Origin: Methylococcus capsulatus str. Texas = ATCC 19069
Lineage (GTDB): Bacteria > Pseudomonadota > Gammaproteobacteria > Methylococcales > Methylococcaceae
Assembly: GCF_000424685.1 (NCBI RefSeq)
Contig: NZ_AUKJ01000017.1
Coordinates: 5,001 to 69,000 of the forward strand
DNA length: 64,000 bases
Reading direction: 5' to 3'
How positions within the stretch are numbered: position 1 is the stretch's first letter; every line of letters starts with the position of its first letter. Position numbers and translations under genes: made by a program. The notes beneath the pieces were generated by a model. That model had not been told where the DNA came from and searched no databases. It was given only the letters and a program-made list of their open reading frames with translations. Of the stretch, positions 31,953 through 40,558 are shown piece after piece.

Positions 31953-33347
31953 GTGCGCCACACCATCGATATCGACAGCCCGATGACCCGCACCGAAATC
32001 CGGGCCGCCACTTCGCTTGCGGCGATCTACATGTTCCGCATGCTGGGTTTGTTCATGATCCTGCCGGTGTTCTCGATTTATGCGCGAGACCTGCCCGGTG
32101 CGACACCGGTCCTGATCGGTTTGGCCATCAGCGCTTATGGCCTGACCCAGGCGGTGTTCCAGATTCCCTTCGGCATTTGGTCGGACCGCTTCGGGCGTAA
32201 ACCGCTCATCGTCATCGGTCTCCTGATGTTCGCGGGCGGCAGCGTCATGGCGGCGGTGGCCGATTCGATCTACGGTATTGTTGCGGGCCGCGCCCTGCAG
32301 GGGGCGGGCGCCGTCGCCGGGGTCATCATGGCGCTGGCCGCCGACCTCACCCAGGAGGAGCACCGCACCAAGGCGATGGCGCTGATCGGTGTCAGCATCG
32401 GGATTTCGTTCGCATTTTCGATGGTGGCGGGGCCGGTGCTGTCCGGATGGATCGGCGTCAGGGGCATCTTCTGGAGCGTGGCCGGCTTGGCTCTGCTCGG
32501 CATCGCCGTCCTTTATTCCGTCGTTCCGACACCGCGGCGGGTCCGTTTTCACCGCGACACCGAGGCTCAGCCCGCGCGTTTTTCCAGCGTGCTGACCAAT
32601 CCCGAACTGGTGCGTCTGGATTTCGGCATCTTCGCCTTGCACGCCATTCTGACCGCGACCTTCGTGGTCCTGCCGCTGGTCCTGCGCGACGAACTGCATA
32701 TGGATACGCCGGAGCACTGGAAAATCTATTTGCCGGTGTTCGTGCTGTCGATGGTCAGCATGGTGCCCTTCGTGATCGTGGCCGAGAAGAAGCGGCAGAT
32801 GAAACCGGTGTTCCTCTCTTTCATCCTGCTGACCGCCGCCGTTGATGTGATCCTCGCCGGTTTCACTCCGACGACGCTGGGTATCGGCCTGCTGCTTTAC
32901 CTGTTCTTCACCGCCTTCAACCTGCTGGAAGCCACCTTGCCTTCGATGGTTTCCAAAGTGGCGCCGGCCGATCTTAAGGGAACGGCCATGGGGATTTATT
33001 CCACCACCCAGTTTCTCGGAGCCTTCGTGGGTGGTGCCGGCGCGGGCTGGATTCAGGGGCATCATGGCATTCCGGCCGTGTTCCTGTTCTGCGCCGGCAT
33101 CGCCCTGCTGTGGCTGGCGGTGGCCTTCGGCATGCAGAAGCCGCGGCATCTGAGCAGCCTCATGGTCAATCTCGGCGAAATCAGCGCCTCTGCGGCGGCC
33201 GATCTTTCAGCCCGGCTGCGTGGCGTTCCCGGCATTGCCGACGCCGTGGTCGTTCCCGACGAGGGGGTGGCCTATCTCAAGGTCGAACGCGAGCGGCTGG
33301 ACCGGAGCCGACTCGAAGCACTGCTCAACGAAACGGCGGGCGCCTAG
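31953..33347 (+). CDS. MFS transporter, YajR-like
   Basis: 464-residue major facilitator with twelve membrane helices. Motif A is [17 protein letters not shown] after helix 2, and motif C-like [19 protein letters not shown] is in helix 5, suggesting a drug-type antiporter. After helix 12 a 60-residue soluble domain ([20 protein letters not shown] ... [17 protein letters not shown]) resembles the ferredoxin-fold domain at the C-terminus of E. coli YajR. The GTG start at 31953 was chosen for aaggag nine bases upstream; ATG 31983 lacks a site. Substrate unknown. Confidence 0.85.
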   Translation: MRHTIDIDSPMTRTEIRAATSLAAIYMFRMLGLFMILPVFSIYARDLPGATPVLIGLAISAYGLTQAVFQIPFGIWSDRFGRKPLIVIGLLMFAGGSVMAAVADSIYGIVAGRALQGAGAVAGVIMALAADLTQEEHRTKAMALIGVSIGISFAFSMVAGPVLSGWIGVRGIFWSVAGLALLGIAVLYSVVPTPRRVRFHRDTEAQPARFSSVLTNPELVRLDFGIFALHAILTATFVVLPLVLRDELHMDTPEHWKIYLPVFVLSMVSMVPFVIVAEKKRQMKPVFLSFILLTAAVDVILAGFTPTTLGIGLLLYLFFTAFNLLEATLPSMVSKVAPADLKGTAMGIYSTTQFLGAFVGGAGAGWIQGHHGIPAVFLFCAGIALLWLAVAFGMQKPRHLSSLMVNLGEISASAAADLSARLRGVPGIADAVVVPDEGVAYLKVERERLDRSRLEALLNETAGA

Positions 33348-33381
33348 CCGCCCGCACAAGGTATCCAACGGAGAATCAAGC

Positions 33382-33900
33382 ATGGCCAGTCGAGGCGTCA
33401 ACAAAGTCATACTCATCGGCAATCTGGGCGCAGATCCGGAAGTGCGTTACATGCCGAACGGCGGCGCGGTCGCCAATCTGCGCATTGCCACTAGCGAGTC
33501 CTGGAAAGATCAGCAGACCGGTCAGACCCAGGAGCGTACCGAATGGCACAGCGTGGTGTTGTACCGCCGGCTGGCGGAAATCGCCGGCGAATATCTCAAG
33601 AAAGGCAGCAAGGTCTATATCGAAGGCAGCCTCCGGACCCGCAAATGGCAGGACAAGAACACCGGCCAGGACCGCTACGCCACGGAAATCATCGGTAATG
33701 AGATGCAGATGCTCGACCGTGCCGGGGGAGGGATGGGCGGCGGCATGGGCGTGGGCGAACCCGACTGGGATGCGCCGCCTGCGGGGGGCGGCTCCCGGCC
33801 GCGCAGTTCGGGTGGCGGTCATGGCGGTGGCAGTACCGGCGGGAGCGGTGCCGGAAGCAGCCAGTTCGACGAAGGGTTCGACGACGACGTGCCGTTTTGA
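33382..33900 (+). CDS. ssb: Single-stranded DNA-binding protein
   Basis: 172-residue SSB. The OB fold occupies residues 1-110 ([60 protein letters not shown]). A Gly-rich linker follows, and the acidic tip FDDDVPF binds partner proteins. It acts in replication, recombination and repair. ATG 33382 follows ggagaatcaagc. uvrA lies nearby but is divergently transcribed. Confidence 0.97.
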   Translation: MASRGVNKVILIGNLGADPEVRYMPNGGAVANLRIATSESWKDQQTGQTQERTEWHSVVLYRRLAEIAGEYLKKGSKVYIEGSLRTRKWQDKNTGQDRYATEIIGNEMQMLDRAGGGMGGGMGVGEPDWDAPPAGGGSRPRSSGGGHGGGSTGGSGAGSSQFDEGFDDDVPF

Positions 33901-33973
33901 AACGGCCGGTCTCGATCGGACCGGAAGGGGCGCCCTGCCGGACTCGACGGTCCGATTGCCTTGATCCCGATGG

Positions 33974-34145
33974 ATATACCCTCTCGCAAACGATACCCCG
34001 CCAAGTGATGCGTCGGGCCATGCAGGAAGCGACGATGTCGTACAGGTAGAGGATGAAGGAGAGTGGCCCGGCGGCTACGAGGATCAGGCGCGTCCGTCGC
34101 AGGCGGGCGCTGGGATCCTCGGGCAAACCGGACATCGCGACAGCG
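33974..34145 (-). pseudogene. Remnant of a glycosyltransferase C-terminus
   Basis: On the minus strand LILVAAGPLSFILYLYDIVA then SCMARRITWRGIVCERVYPS resembles the last membrane helix and the ARRITWRGI tail of membrane-bound family-2 glycosyltransferases. The normal stop is absent, the frame running on into ssb, and the catalytic part is gone. This may mark where the accessory island replaced chromosomal DNA. The recognition is by motif only. Confidence 0.45.
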
Positions 34146-34151
34146 CCTCGG

Positions 34152-34181
34152 CCAAGGCCAACCGACAAGGGTTGGCCTTGG
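34152..34181. repeat. Perfect 11-bp inverted repeat at the left island edge
   Basis: ccaaggccaac (34152-34162) and gttggccttgg (34171-34181) form an 11-bp perfect stem with an 8-nt loop. There is no T tract, so it is not a standard terminator. It lies between the glycosyltransferase remnant and the defence genes. No gene is supported between 34182 and 34425. Confidence 0.55.
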
Positions 34182-34425
34182 GTGATGGGTGGCGGGTGGT
34201 TTACCCAGCGGAAAAGCGGCTCCCGAGCTTACGAGCGAGGGGGCGGGGCCACTGGGGCTCCCGCGGGAAAACGCGCCGGTCGATCGCACAGCCAGCAAAA
34301 GCCCACACGCTCCTGTTCCAGTCACAGCCGTGGCTGGTGTCGATCGAACCTGAGGTCGTCATGGACGGCCGGCTCCTCGGGCGTGAGACGAGACGCGTCG
34401 TGGCGCCCGGCATCGGGACTGGTCC

Positions 34426-37400
34426 TCATCCTCCCCGCCTTCTGGCGTACTCGCGCAGGCTCTGGTAGTTAGGATCTTGGGCAAGGCCAGCATCCGCCTG
34501 CACGATGAGATCCAGGCATTTTCCCACTTCGGGCGCGCCCCAAGGCTGATCCGTGACGATCGCCGCCAGCAGTCGCAAGGCGTGGACCGGGAATCGGCCA
34601 CACAGCCCTGACTCGCGCAGGGGAAGGATGACGTAGTACGGGTGCTCGATGGGTTGCAGCCAGTTCAGGACCGCGCTCAGCGCAGCAGGGAACTCGGAGC
34701 CGGCCGCGATGCAGAGTCGCGCGAGAGATTCGGATATCTTGGGCGTGGCGAGATCGCGCGATTTCGGCCAAACGTTCTGCCAGAACGGCTGGATGCGGTT
34801 CTTCCAGTATTCCTCTCGCTGATCTGCGGCCCCTTCGAGCGCCTGCACCAGCGCCTGTGCCGACTCCTGCAAGCCCTCCAGCGGAAGCGCCGCGATCGCG
34901 GTGCGCCACTCCTCCGCCGTGTAGCCGTCGACCGGCCCCAACGCTGCATATGTCAGGAAGGCCGCGAACCGCTGGCGGTATTCGCCAAGGTCGGCATAGT
35001 GGTTCGCACTATCCAGGAACTGCGACTTGAAGGCTGACAACAGCGGCTGGTACAAACGCGGCGACCAGAGGAAGCCTCCCCACACGGCTTTTGCTTCGAC
35101 GGGATTACTCCAGCTGAACAACGGCACCAGGTGCCGTTCGGTCCAAGGGCGGTCCACACGGAAGAACGCAATCAGTCGCGATCCCAGAAGTACCCGACCG
35201 TGGCGGAATCGCTCGACCTGCACGTCGCACAGTGCGGTGAACATGGGCTGGATGTCAGCTGGAAGCAGATCGTTGTCGTTCGGGTTCCGTTTGAACCACA
35301 GATTGATCAGTGCCTGCGTGACATGCCCGATGGGGTGGCTAATCGCAGATCCAACGGGGTCATAGGTTTCAACTCCGTTTCGGATGATGCGAGTACCTGA
35401 ACGAACTTCCAGTGGCAGCGCCAGCATACGGCGGCACAACTCCACCAGGATGCCCTCGTGGCGGTTGATGGGCTTGGATGCAGCCTCCATCCACCATGTA
35501 ACGCCGTGGGCAATCTTCTGGAGTACCGTGTCGGGCATGGTCTGTACCAGCGGTGCGGCGTATCGCCAGGAGCGCAATACCAAGCCTTCTTCGGCCCAGG
35601 TCTGCAGGGCCTCGTGCCACCGGCCAGCGGGCCACACGCCATCCTGTGCCAAATCACACAACGCGAACAGGCTGTGAAAGAAGCGCGCTCGACAGACGTC
35701 GCGCCACGTGTCCTCATAAAGCGGGTGCAGTTTGGTCTGGGGTTTGACGAGCCATTGCACGAGGTCGCGACGCTTGCGGGGGGCGATGTCGACTTGGCAC
35801 CGCTCCTCGTAATCCGGATCGCCGGTGCAGCTCGCCCAATGCGAGAACTCGTCGCGCTCGTTGGCGGCCAACTGCCATTGCGGATGCAGGCGCGACAGCT
35901 CTGCCAAGCGCGCCGCGCCGGCCGCCCCGAGGGCCAGGCCGGATGCATTCAGCTTGGCCAAACGAAGCCAGACCGAATGCGCCACCAGCTCCTGCCACTG
36001 ATCGGGTTCGAGATCGTCGCGGTACATCTCACGCGGCGGTCCCGCCAGGATGGCCGACTCCAGCCGTTCCTGTGATTCCGGCGTCAAGCGGTGCCCCTGC
36101 AGCACCAGCAGCCGCAACACCTCCCTCTGCGTATCGACGGCCCACAGCCACCAGGCACCATCTGCCAGCAACCACTCCACCCATTGCTCGGGAGCAATGC
36201 ATCCGTCCTGAGTCGCAGCGAACAGGGCAAGGCGCTTGAACGTCGGGTACGGAAGTTCGAACCACGCCGCCGCTATCCGCGCCGCGCGGGCCCCATCGGC
36301 ACTGCGCACCGCCAACCACGCATCCCGCAGCAACTCGATCAACGCTACCCACTTGTGGACTCCCCGGTTCTGCCAGTGCGGGCTGATCGAGGGCAGATCG
36401 CGATGGGAGCGGTCGCCGTGCTCGTCGGCCTCACCCAGTTCGCGCAGGAGATCCAGCGCATCGCGCAGCAGTAGCTGCATGTCCTCCAGCAACGCCGGCA
36501 AGGCCGCTTGCCACTGTGCGTCAGCCATGTGGCGCAAGGCCGGGTACGCATGATCGGCGGTCAGCACCGGCTCCCAATACACCAGTTGCCGCAGGTGCGA
36601 GAGCTCGTCGGCGCTCGCGGGCTCCTCGTCCCAGTAGAACAGCTTGAGCAGGCGCACCTTGGGCGACAGCAGTTCGCGCAGCTCCAGCCGCAGGGTCGCC
36701 GTCAAGCCTTCGCGCTGCAGCCGGCTCTGCCACTGGTAGAAGTCGGGTTCGCGCCCCGGCGACTTCACTCGCCCGCCGAGCAACAGACGCCACAGCGTCC
36801 GCATCAGCGGCCCGGGGACGGCGTTGGGGGCGTGGGCGCGAATGTCCTCCAGCTCGGACGTCTTGCCGTCGCGTTCCAGCCGGGCGAGTTCGTCCAACCG
36901 CTGTTCGATCTGCCGGCTCCATTGGCGGTGCAGTTGCCCGCCCCGTTCTGCGATCCACAAAACCAGCCGCGGGTCATTCAGGTGTCGAACCAGCCAGCGC
37001 GCAAGCTGGAACATCACATCGTCCCACTGCGTGGCTGCGATTCCATCGGCAACCAAGTGCATTGGCGGGGCCAGCGGGTATGGCGCCGGGCGATGGATCA
37101 GGCTGAACCGCAGATCGGGGACGGCGTTGTCACGCGGCGGCACACCGAATCGGGCCAGGTCGCTGGGCCCGTAGCGGTCTGCGGCGAATGCATCCAGCAG
37201 CCAGTCCAGCGACGGTACCGGGTTGAACTCTGCAAACCGTCGGGCCGGCAGGCCGGACGGGTCCGACAAGGCCCACAGCATCCGGCTGACGAAGTTGTCT
37301 CCCGGCTTAGCTCCGTTGGGTGCGCGATGCACATATCGGGCGACGATGCGTTCCTTACCGCGCACCCCATCCCGATAAATGGAGGCCCAGACTTGGAGCG

Positions 37401-38223
37401 TCCTGTGAAGCGCCCTGTGGCCGTGAGCAGTGCTGTAAGTAATGGGGGTTACGTGCTTCGTTCTCCACGCACGCTCAGCGGACTCGGCGTTTGAGGCGTC
37501 AACTGGCGCAAAGGCGTACAGCTGAGCTTCGCCATCGAGAGCCTGGGCCGCGGTCATGTAGCGAAGTACCGGATCGCTGATGCTGTAGCCGACGAAGCAC
37601 AGCGCGTAGTCGCGAAACAGCCCTGCAACGAATCGGGCAGCCCAGCCGTGAGTCAAGTACGCTTGGCCGAAATCGCCATCTGACAGCACGAGGCGATCGA
37701 GGTCATCACGCGACGGGTCTGCAGGCATTCGGCCGTGCAGATGGACGAGCCCCTCCCACCGAGCGCGTGCGGGCGGGTCGGGATAAACCGTGAACGATGG
37801 CAGTCGCTGCCGATCTGCAGCGACTTCGAACAGGCGATCGAAGTTGGTCGTTACCAGCTTGATCCCGCCCCGCCTGTTCCGGGCAAGCGCCAGCAGGGCG
37901 ACGTGAGTTGTAAGGGCTCGCGGTCGGGTCAGATCAGGCGTCAGTACATCTGGCAGCCAGCGTCGCACAGCTGACCGCCCTCCTTGCAACCGGTGCTCGT
38001 AAAGACCAAGCGCGCGGTCGAACTGCTCATGCCTCAGCAGGTCATCTTCAGTAGCGTCCGGAGGCTCTCCATTTCGCTGCATCACCCCTCGGACCAAACC
38101 TTCAAAGCCTGGGAGACCGGCCGGGTAGGAGATGCCGGCACCGCAGAAGAACACCACGCGGCCGTCCTCGTGCGCCTGCAACAGCGCATCGGGAATGTCA
38201 GGGCCGTGGGTGACGAACTGCAC
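34426..38223 (-). CDS. SIR2-domain anti-phage protein, Dsr1-like
   Basis: 1265-residue protein with an N-terminal SIR2 NAD-hydrolase-like domain (about 1-290): VVFFCGAGISYPAGLPGF (GAGxS), TTNFDRLFE (TxNxD) near 127, catalytic His in LVHLHGRM near 163, and FVGYSISDPVLRYM near 213. The remaining 970 residues form a long, Trp- and Leu-rich helical region with no other recognised domain. Architecture and length fit defence-associated sirtuins of the Dsr1 kind, which deplete NAD+ upon phage infection. GTG start shares one base with the hsdS stop (TAGTG), making it the fifth gene of the type I restriction operon. Confidence 0.82.
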   Translation of the reverse strand: MQFVTHGPDIPDALLQAHEDGRVVFFCGAGISYPAGLPGFEGLVRGVMQRNGEPPDATEDDLLRHEQFDRALGLYEHRLQGGRSAVRRWLPDVLTPDLTRPRALTTHVALLALARNRRGGIKLVTTNFDRLFEVAADRQRLPSFTVYPDPPARARWEGLVHLHGRMPADPSRDDLDRLVLSDGDFGQAYLTHGWAARFVAGLFRDYALCFVGYSISDPVLRYMTAAQALDGEAQLYAFAPVDASNAESAERAWRTKHVTPITYSTAHGHRALHRTLQVWASIYRDGVRGKERIVARYVHRAPNGAKPGDNFVSRMLWALSDPSGLPARRFAEFNPVPSLDWLLDAFAADRYGPSDLARFGVPPRDNAVPDLRFSLIHRPAPYPLAPPMHLVADGIAATQWDDVMFQLARWLVRHLNDPRLVLWIAERGGQLHRQWSRQIEQRLDELARLERDGKTSELEDIRAHAPNAVPGPLMRTLWRLLLGGRVKSPGREPDFYQWQSRLQREGLTATLRLELRELLSPKVRLLKLFYWDEEPASADELSHLRQLVYWEPVLTADHAYPALRHMADAQWQAALPALLEDMQLLLRDALDLLRELGEADEHGDRSHRDLPSISPHWQNRGVHKWVALIELLRDAWLAVRSADGARAARIAAAWFELPYPTFKRLALFAATQDGCIAPEQWVEWLLADGAWWLWAVDTQREVLRLLVLQGHRLTPESQERLESAILAGPPREMYRDDLEPDQWQELVAHSVWLRLAKLNASGLALGAAGAARLAELSRLHPQWQLAANERDEFSHWASCTGDPDYEERCQVDIAPRKRRDLVQWLVKPQTKLHPLYEDTWRDVCRARFFHSLFALCDLAQDGVWPAGRWHEALQTWAEEGLVLRSWRYAAPLVQTMPDTVLQKIAHGVTWWMEAASKPINRHEGILVELCRRMLALPLEVRSGTRIIRNGVETYDPVGSAISHPIGHVTQALINLWFKRNPNDNDLLPADIQPMFTALCDVQVERFRHGRVLLGSRLIAFFRVDRPWTERHLVPLFSWSNPVEAKAVWGGFLWSPRLYQPLLSAFKSQFLDSANHYADLGEYRQRFAAFLTYAALGPVDGYTAEEWRTAIAALPLEGLQESAQALVQALEGAADQREEYWKNRIQPFWQNVWPKSRDLATPKISESLARLCIAAGSEFPAALSAVLNWLQPIEHPYYVILPLRESGLCGRFPVHALRLLAAIVTDQPWGAPEVGKCLDLIVQADAGLAQDPNYQSLREYARRRGG

Positions 38224-39368
38224 TACGCACTCCCGGCGAAGAGCCGCTCTAGCGTCGCAGGCAGAAGAGCGGCGTTGGCCTGGCGAATGGCGGCGTGCTT
38301 GGCCTTGAGGGCTTGTGTGCGTCTGAATACCTCGCGCAACTTCAGTTGCGTTGCCATCGACGGAACAGGTATTTCGTAGGTCAGAAATGCCGAAGGTTGT
38401 AGGCGGCGACGGCGGACGTTGGTGCCGCCGCTAAGTTCGGCCAGCTCAGGCCAGACCTCAGGCGTGCGGAAGTAGATATCCAGCAGCTCAGGCAGAACTT
38501 CGTCAGTGTTGATGGAAAACACCGGGAATTCTGGAGAGACCACCATTCCGTCGCACTCCGGCGGCACGACACCCAAGGCACCTTCCCAAGCCATCAACTT
38601 GGGATATGTGAAGTCACCAGCCCGGACAGTCGACAGCCGTTCGTAGGCAAACTCACTACCTGTCTTGACGACGCTTGGGAATACGCCACGCCCGAACGAA
38701 TACACGCCAGCAAAACGGTATTGAGCCGTTCGATCCACTATCACATCTGGCTGACGTTGTGAGACCAATTCTGACATCGGTCGCTTCGCCGGCTGCTCAC
38801 CCGGAGGGTGAAAGATGTATGCTCTGAGCAAGCGCTCGGCATCGCGCTCGGCGGCCTCCAGATGCGCCTCCACCTGCCGGGTTTTCTCGGCCAGCGCGTC
38901 GAGGCGGGCGACGAGGGCTTGTTGTTCGGCCAGCGGCGGGAGCGGGATTGTGTATCCCAACACGTCAGCAGGCCGAATCGCAGCGTAGTTTGTTGACCCT
39001 TGTGCCTCAACCTGCGTTCTGAACCGTTCGGTACGGCAATAGTGATCGAGATAGCGTGCATCGAGGCACGACTCGTCGAGCTCGAACAGAAAGTAGTGGC
39101 TGCTGACTACCGCGCCGTGGAGTTCTGCGGGTACAAGCCCGAAGCCACCCATTTTTGCGTCGATCTCAGCGACCAAAAACTCGCCAGCCCGGCAAACCTG
39201 CTGCTTTTTGGTCTTGATGTCAGCGCCAGATACGATGTCTCGCAGCAAGATACCCTTGGCGTGCAACTGAACACGGCAGCGTTTGTACTGCTGCGTGTCA
39301 TTAATCGTGATGAATTCCTTGCGGTGGCGCAAAACCTCCGCCAGAGGAACAACAGGCCATGCCTTCAT
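38223..39368 (-). CDS. hsdS: Type I restriction-modification specificity subunit HsdS
   Basis: 381-residue DNA-specificity subunit with two target-recognition domains, each followed by a spacer helix. TRD1 (about 1-140) ends in YTIPLPPLAEQQALVARLDA; TRD2 ends in YEIPVPSMATQLKLREVFRR. It determines the sequence bound by both methylase and nuclease. ATG overlaps the upstream DUF1016 gene stop (ATGA). The second TRD is not closely similar to the first, so the target should be asymmetric and bipartite. Confidence 0.93.
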   Translation of the reverse strand: MKAWPVVPLAEVLRHRKEFITINDTQQYKRCRVQLHAKGILLRDIVSGADIKTKKQQVCRAGEFLVAEIDAKMGGFGLVPAELHGAVVSSHYFLFELDESCLDARYLDHYCRTERFRTQVEAQGSTNYAAIRPADVLGYTIPLPPLAEQQALVARLDALAEKTRQVEAHLEAAERDAERLLRAYIFHPPGEQPAKRPMSELVSQRQPDVIVDRTAQYRFAGVYSFGRGVFPSVVKTGSEFAYERLSTVRAGDFTYPKLMAWEGALGVVPPECDGMVVSPEFPVFSINTDEVLPELLDIYFRTPEVWPELAELSGGTNVRRRRLQPSAFLTYEIPVPSMATQLKLREVFRRTQALKAKHAAIRQANAALLPATLERLFAGSA

Positions 39369-40558
39369 TTCCCGCCCTCCCCATCCCTGCCACGCGCGAT
39401 CCGTCGCGCTTCCAGCTCCCGCCGTGTCTTGTCGAGCTCCTCGGCCAGCAGCTTTTCATCCGGCAGCACGGTCTGGTATTCGGCGGCGAGCACGGTGTTG
39501 GATAGGCCTTCCAGCGCGTAGTGGGCTTCGGCCGCGCCCTTCTCGGCGCACAGGATCAGGCCCACGGGCGGGTTCTCGCCCGGCTTCATCCAGTGCGCGC
39601 GGGCATAGTTGAGGTAGAGGTGCATCTGGCCGGCGTCGGCATAGCCGAACTTGCCGACCTTGAGGTCGATGACCAGCAGGCACTTCAAGCGGCGGTGGAA
39701 GAACAAGAGATCGACGCGAAACCAGCTGTCATCGATGCGCAGCCGGCGCTGGCGGCCGACGAAGGCGAAGTCGTCGCCCAGTTCCAGCAGGAAGTCGGCG
39801 AGGTGCTGGAGCAGCGCGTCTTCGAGGTCGGATTCGGAATACTCGTCCTTGAGGCCGAGGAACTCCAGTACGAAGGGGTCTTTGATGGCCTGCTCGGGGG
39901 TGATCTCATCGCCGGGTTCGGCCACCTCGCCCTTTTCCAGCATGGCGGCCTTGTTGGTGGACAGGGCGGTGCGCTCGTAGAACTGGCTGCTGATCTGGCG
40001 GTTGAGTTGGGCAATGGTCCAGCCGCCGCGCAGCGCCTCGGTTTCGTAAAAGGCGCGGGCCTGCGGGTTCTTGACCGAGAGCAGGCGCACGTAGGCCGAC
40101 CAGGGCAAGGGGAAGTCCTGGGCCAGGGCGGATAGGTCGAGAGATTCGCCAGACGCCATCGGGCGAATTGCCTCGGCAGGAGATTTTGCAGACGGCCTCT
40201 GCAAAATCTGGAGAGCGGGTGATTTTGCAGATGATCTCTGCGAAATCGGGTCGGCAGGCCAGGCAAGATAGAAGGCACGCATCTGGGCTAGATTGCGCCA
40301 ACCAAAGCCGCGCCCGAACTGGCGACTCAAATCAGCGCCAAGCCGTTTGATCAAGGCTTCGCCATAGGCCGCCCGCGCCTGCCCGCCTTGTTCGCCTTCG
40401 ACGATGCGCCGTCCAATCGCCCAGTAAGTCGCCGTCATCACCGCATTGACGCTGCGTGCGGCGGCGCGGCGTGCGGCTTCCAGCAGCGCGACGATGTCGG
40501 CATGAACGGCGGCGTAGTCGGCTAGGTCCGAAATGGCTGGCGGGGTACGGTCGGTCAT
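39365..40558 (-). CDS. DUF1016 (YhcG-type) PD-(D/E)xK nuclease-domain protein
   Basis: 397-residue protein of the YhcG/DUF1016 family. The N-terminal helical domain (VNAVMTATYWAIGRRIVEGE) is followed near residues 100-135 by an odd duplicated insert (QRSSAKSP, QRPSAKSP) encoded by two palindromes. The C-terminal PD-(D/E)xK fold shows WFRVDLLFFHRRLKCLLVID then LKVGKFGYADAGQMHLYLNY. It lies between hsdM and hsdS with ATGA overlaps at both ends, so it is made with the restriction complex. Family members often sit in type I RM loci; their exact role is unsettled. Confidence 0.87.
   Translation of the reverse strand: MTDRTPPAISDLADYAAVHADIVALLEAARRAAARSVNAVMTATYWAIGRRIVEGEQGGQARAAYGEALIKRLGADLSRQFGRGFGWRNLAQMRAFYLAWPADPISQRSSAKSPALQILQRPSAKSPAEAIRPMASGESLDLSALAQDFPLPWSAYVRLLSVKNPQARAFYETEALRGGWTIAQLNRQISSQFYERTALSTNKAAMLEKGEVAEPGDEITPEQAIKDPFVLEFLGLKDEYSESDLEDALLQHLADFLLELGDDFAFVGRQRRLRIDDSWFRVDLLFFHRRLKCLLVIDLKVGKFGYADAGQMHLYLNYARAHWMKPGENPPVGLILCAEKGAAEAHYALEGLSNTVLAAEYQTVLPDEKLLAEELDKTRRELEARRIARGRDGEGGK
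40181..40247. repeat. Two tandem palindromes inside the DUF1016 gene
   Basis: Palindrome 1: agattttgcaga (40181-40192), 5-nt loop, tctgcaaaatct (40198-40209), a perfect 12-bp stem. Palindrome 2: gattttgcaga (40221-40231), 5-nt loop, tctgcgaaatc (40237-40247), one mismatch. Units are spaced 40 bases apart and keep the reading frame, giving the repeated peptide QR(S/P)SAKSP. They look like an in-frame REP-type insertion. Confidence 0.8.

Noticed and set aside
33905-33923. Terminator after ssb
   Set aside because: A short ccggtc/gaccgg stem is present but has no T tract.
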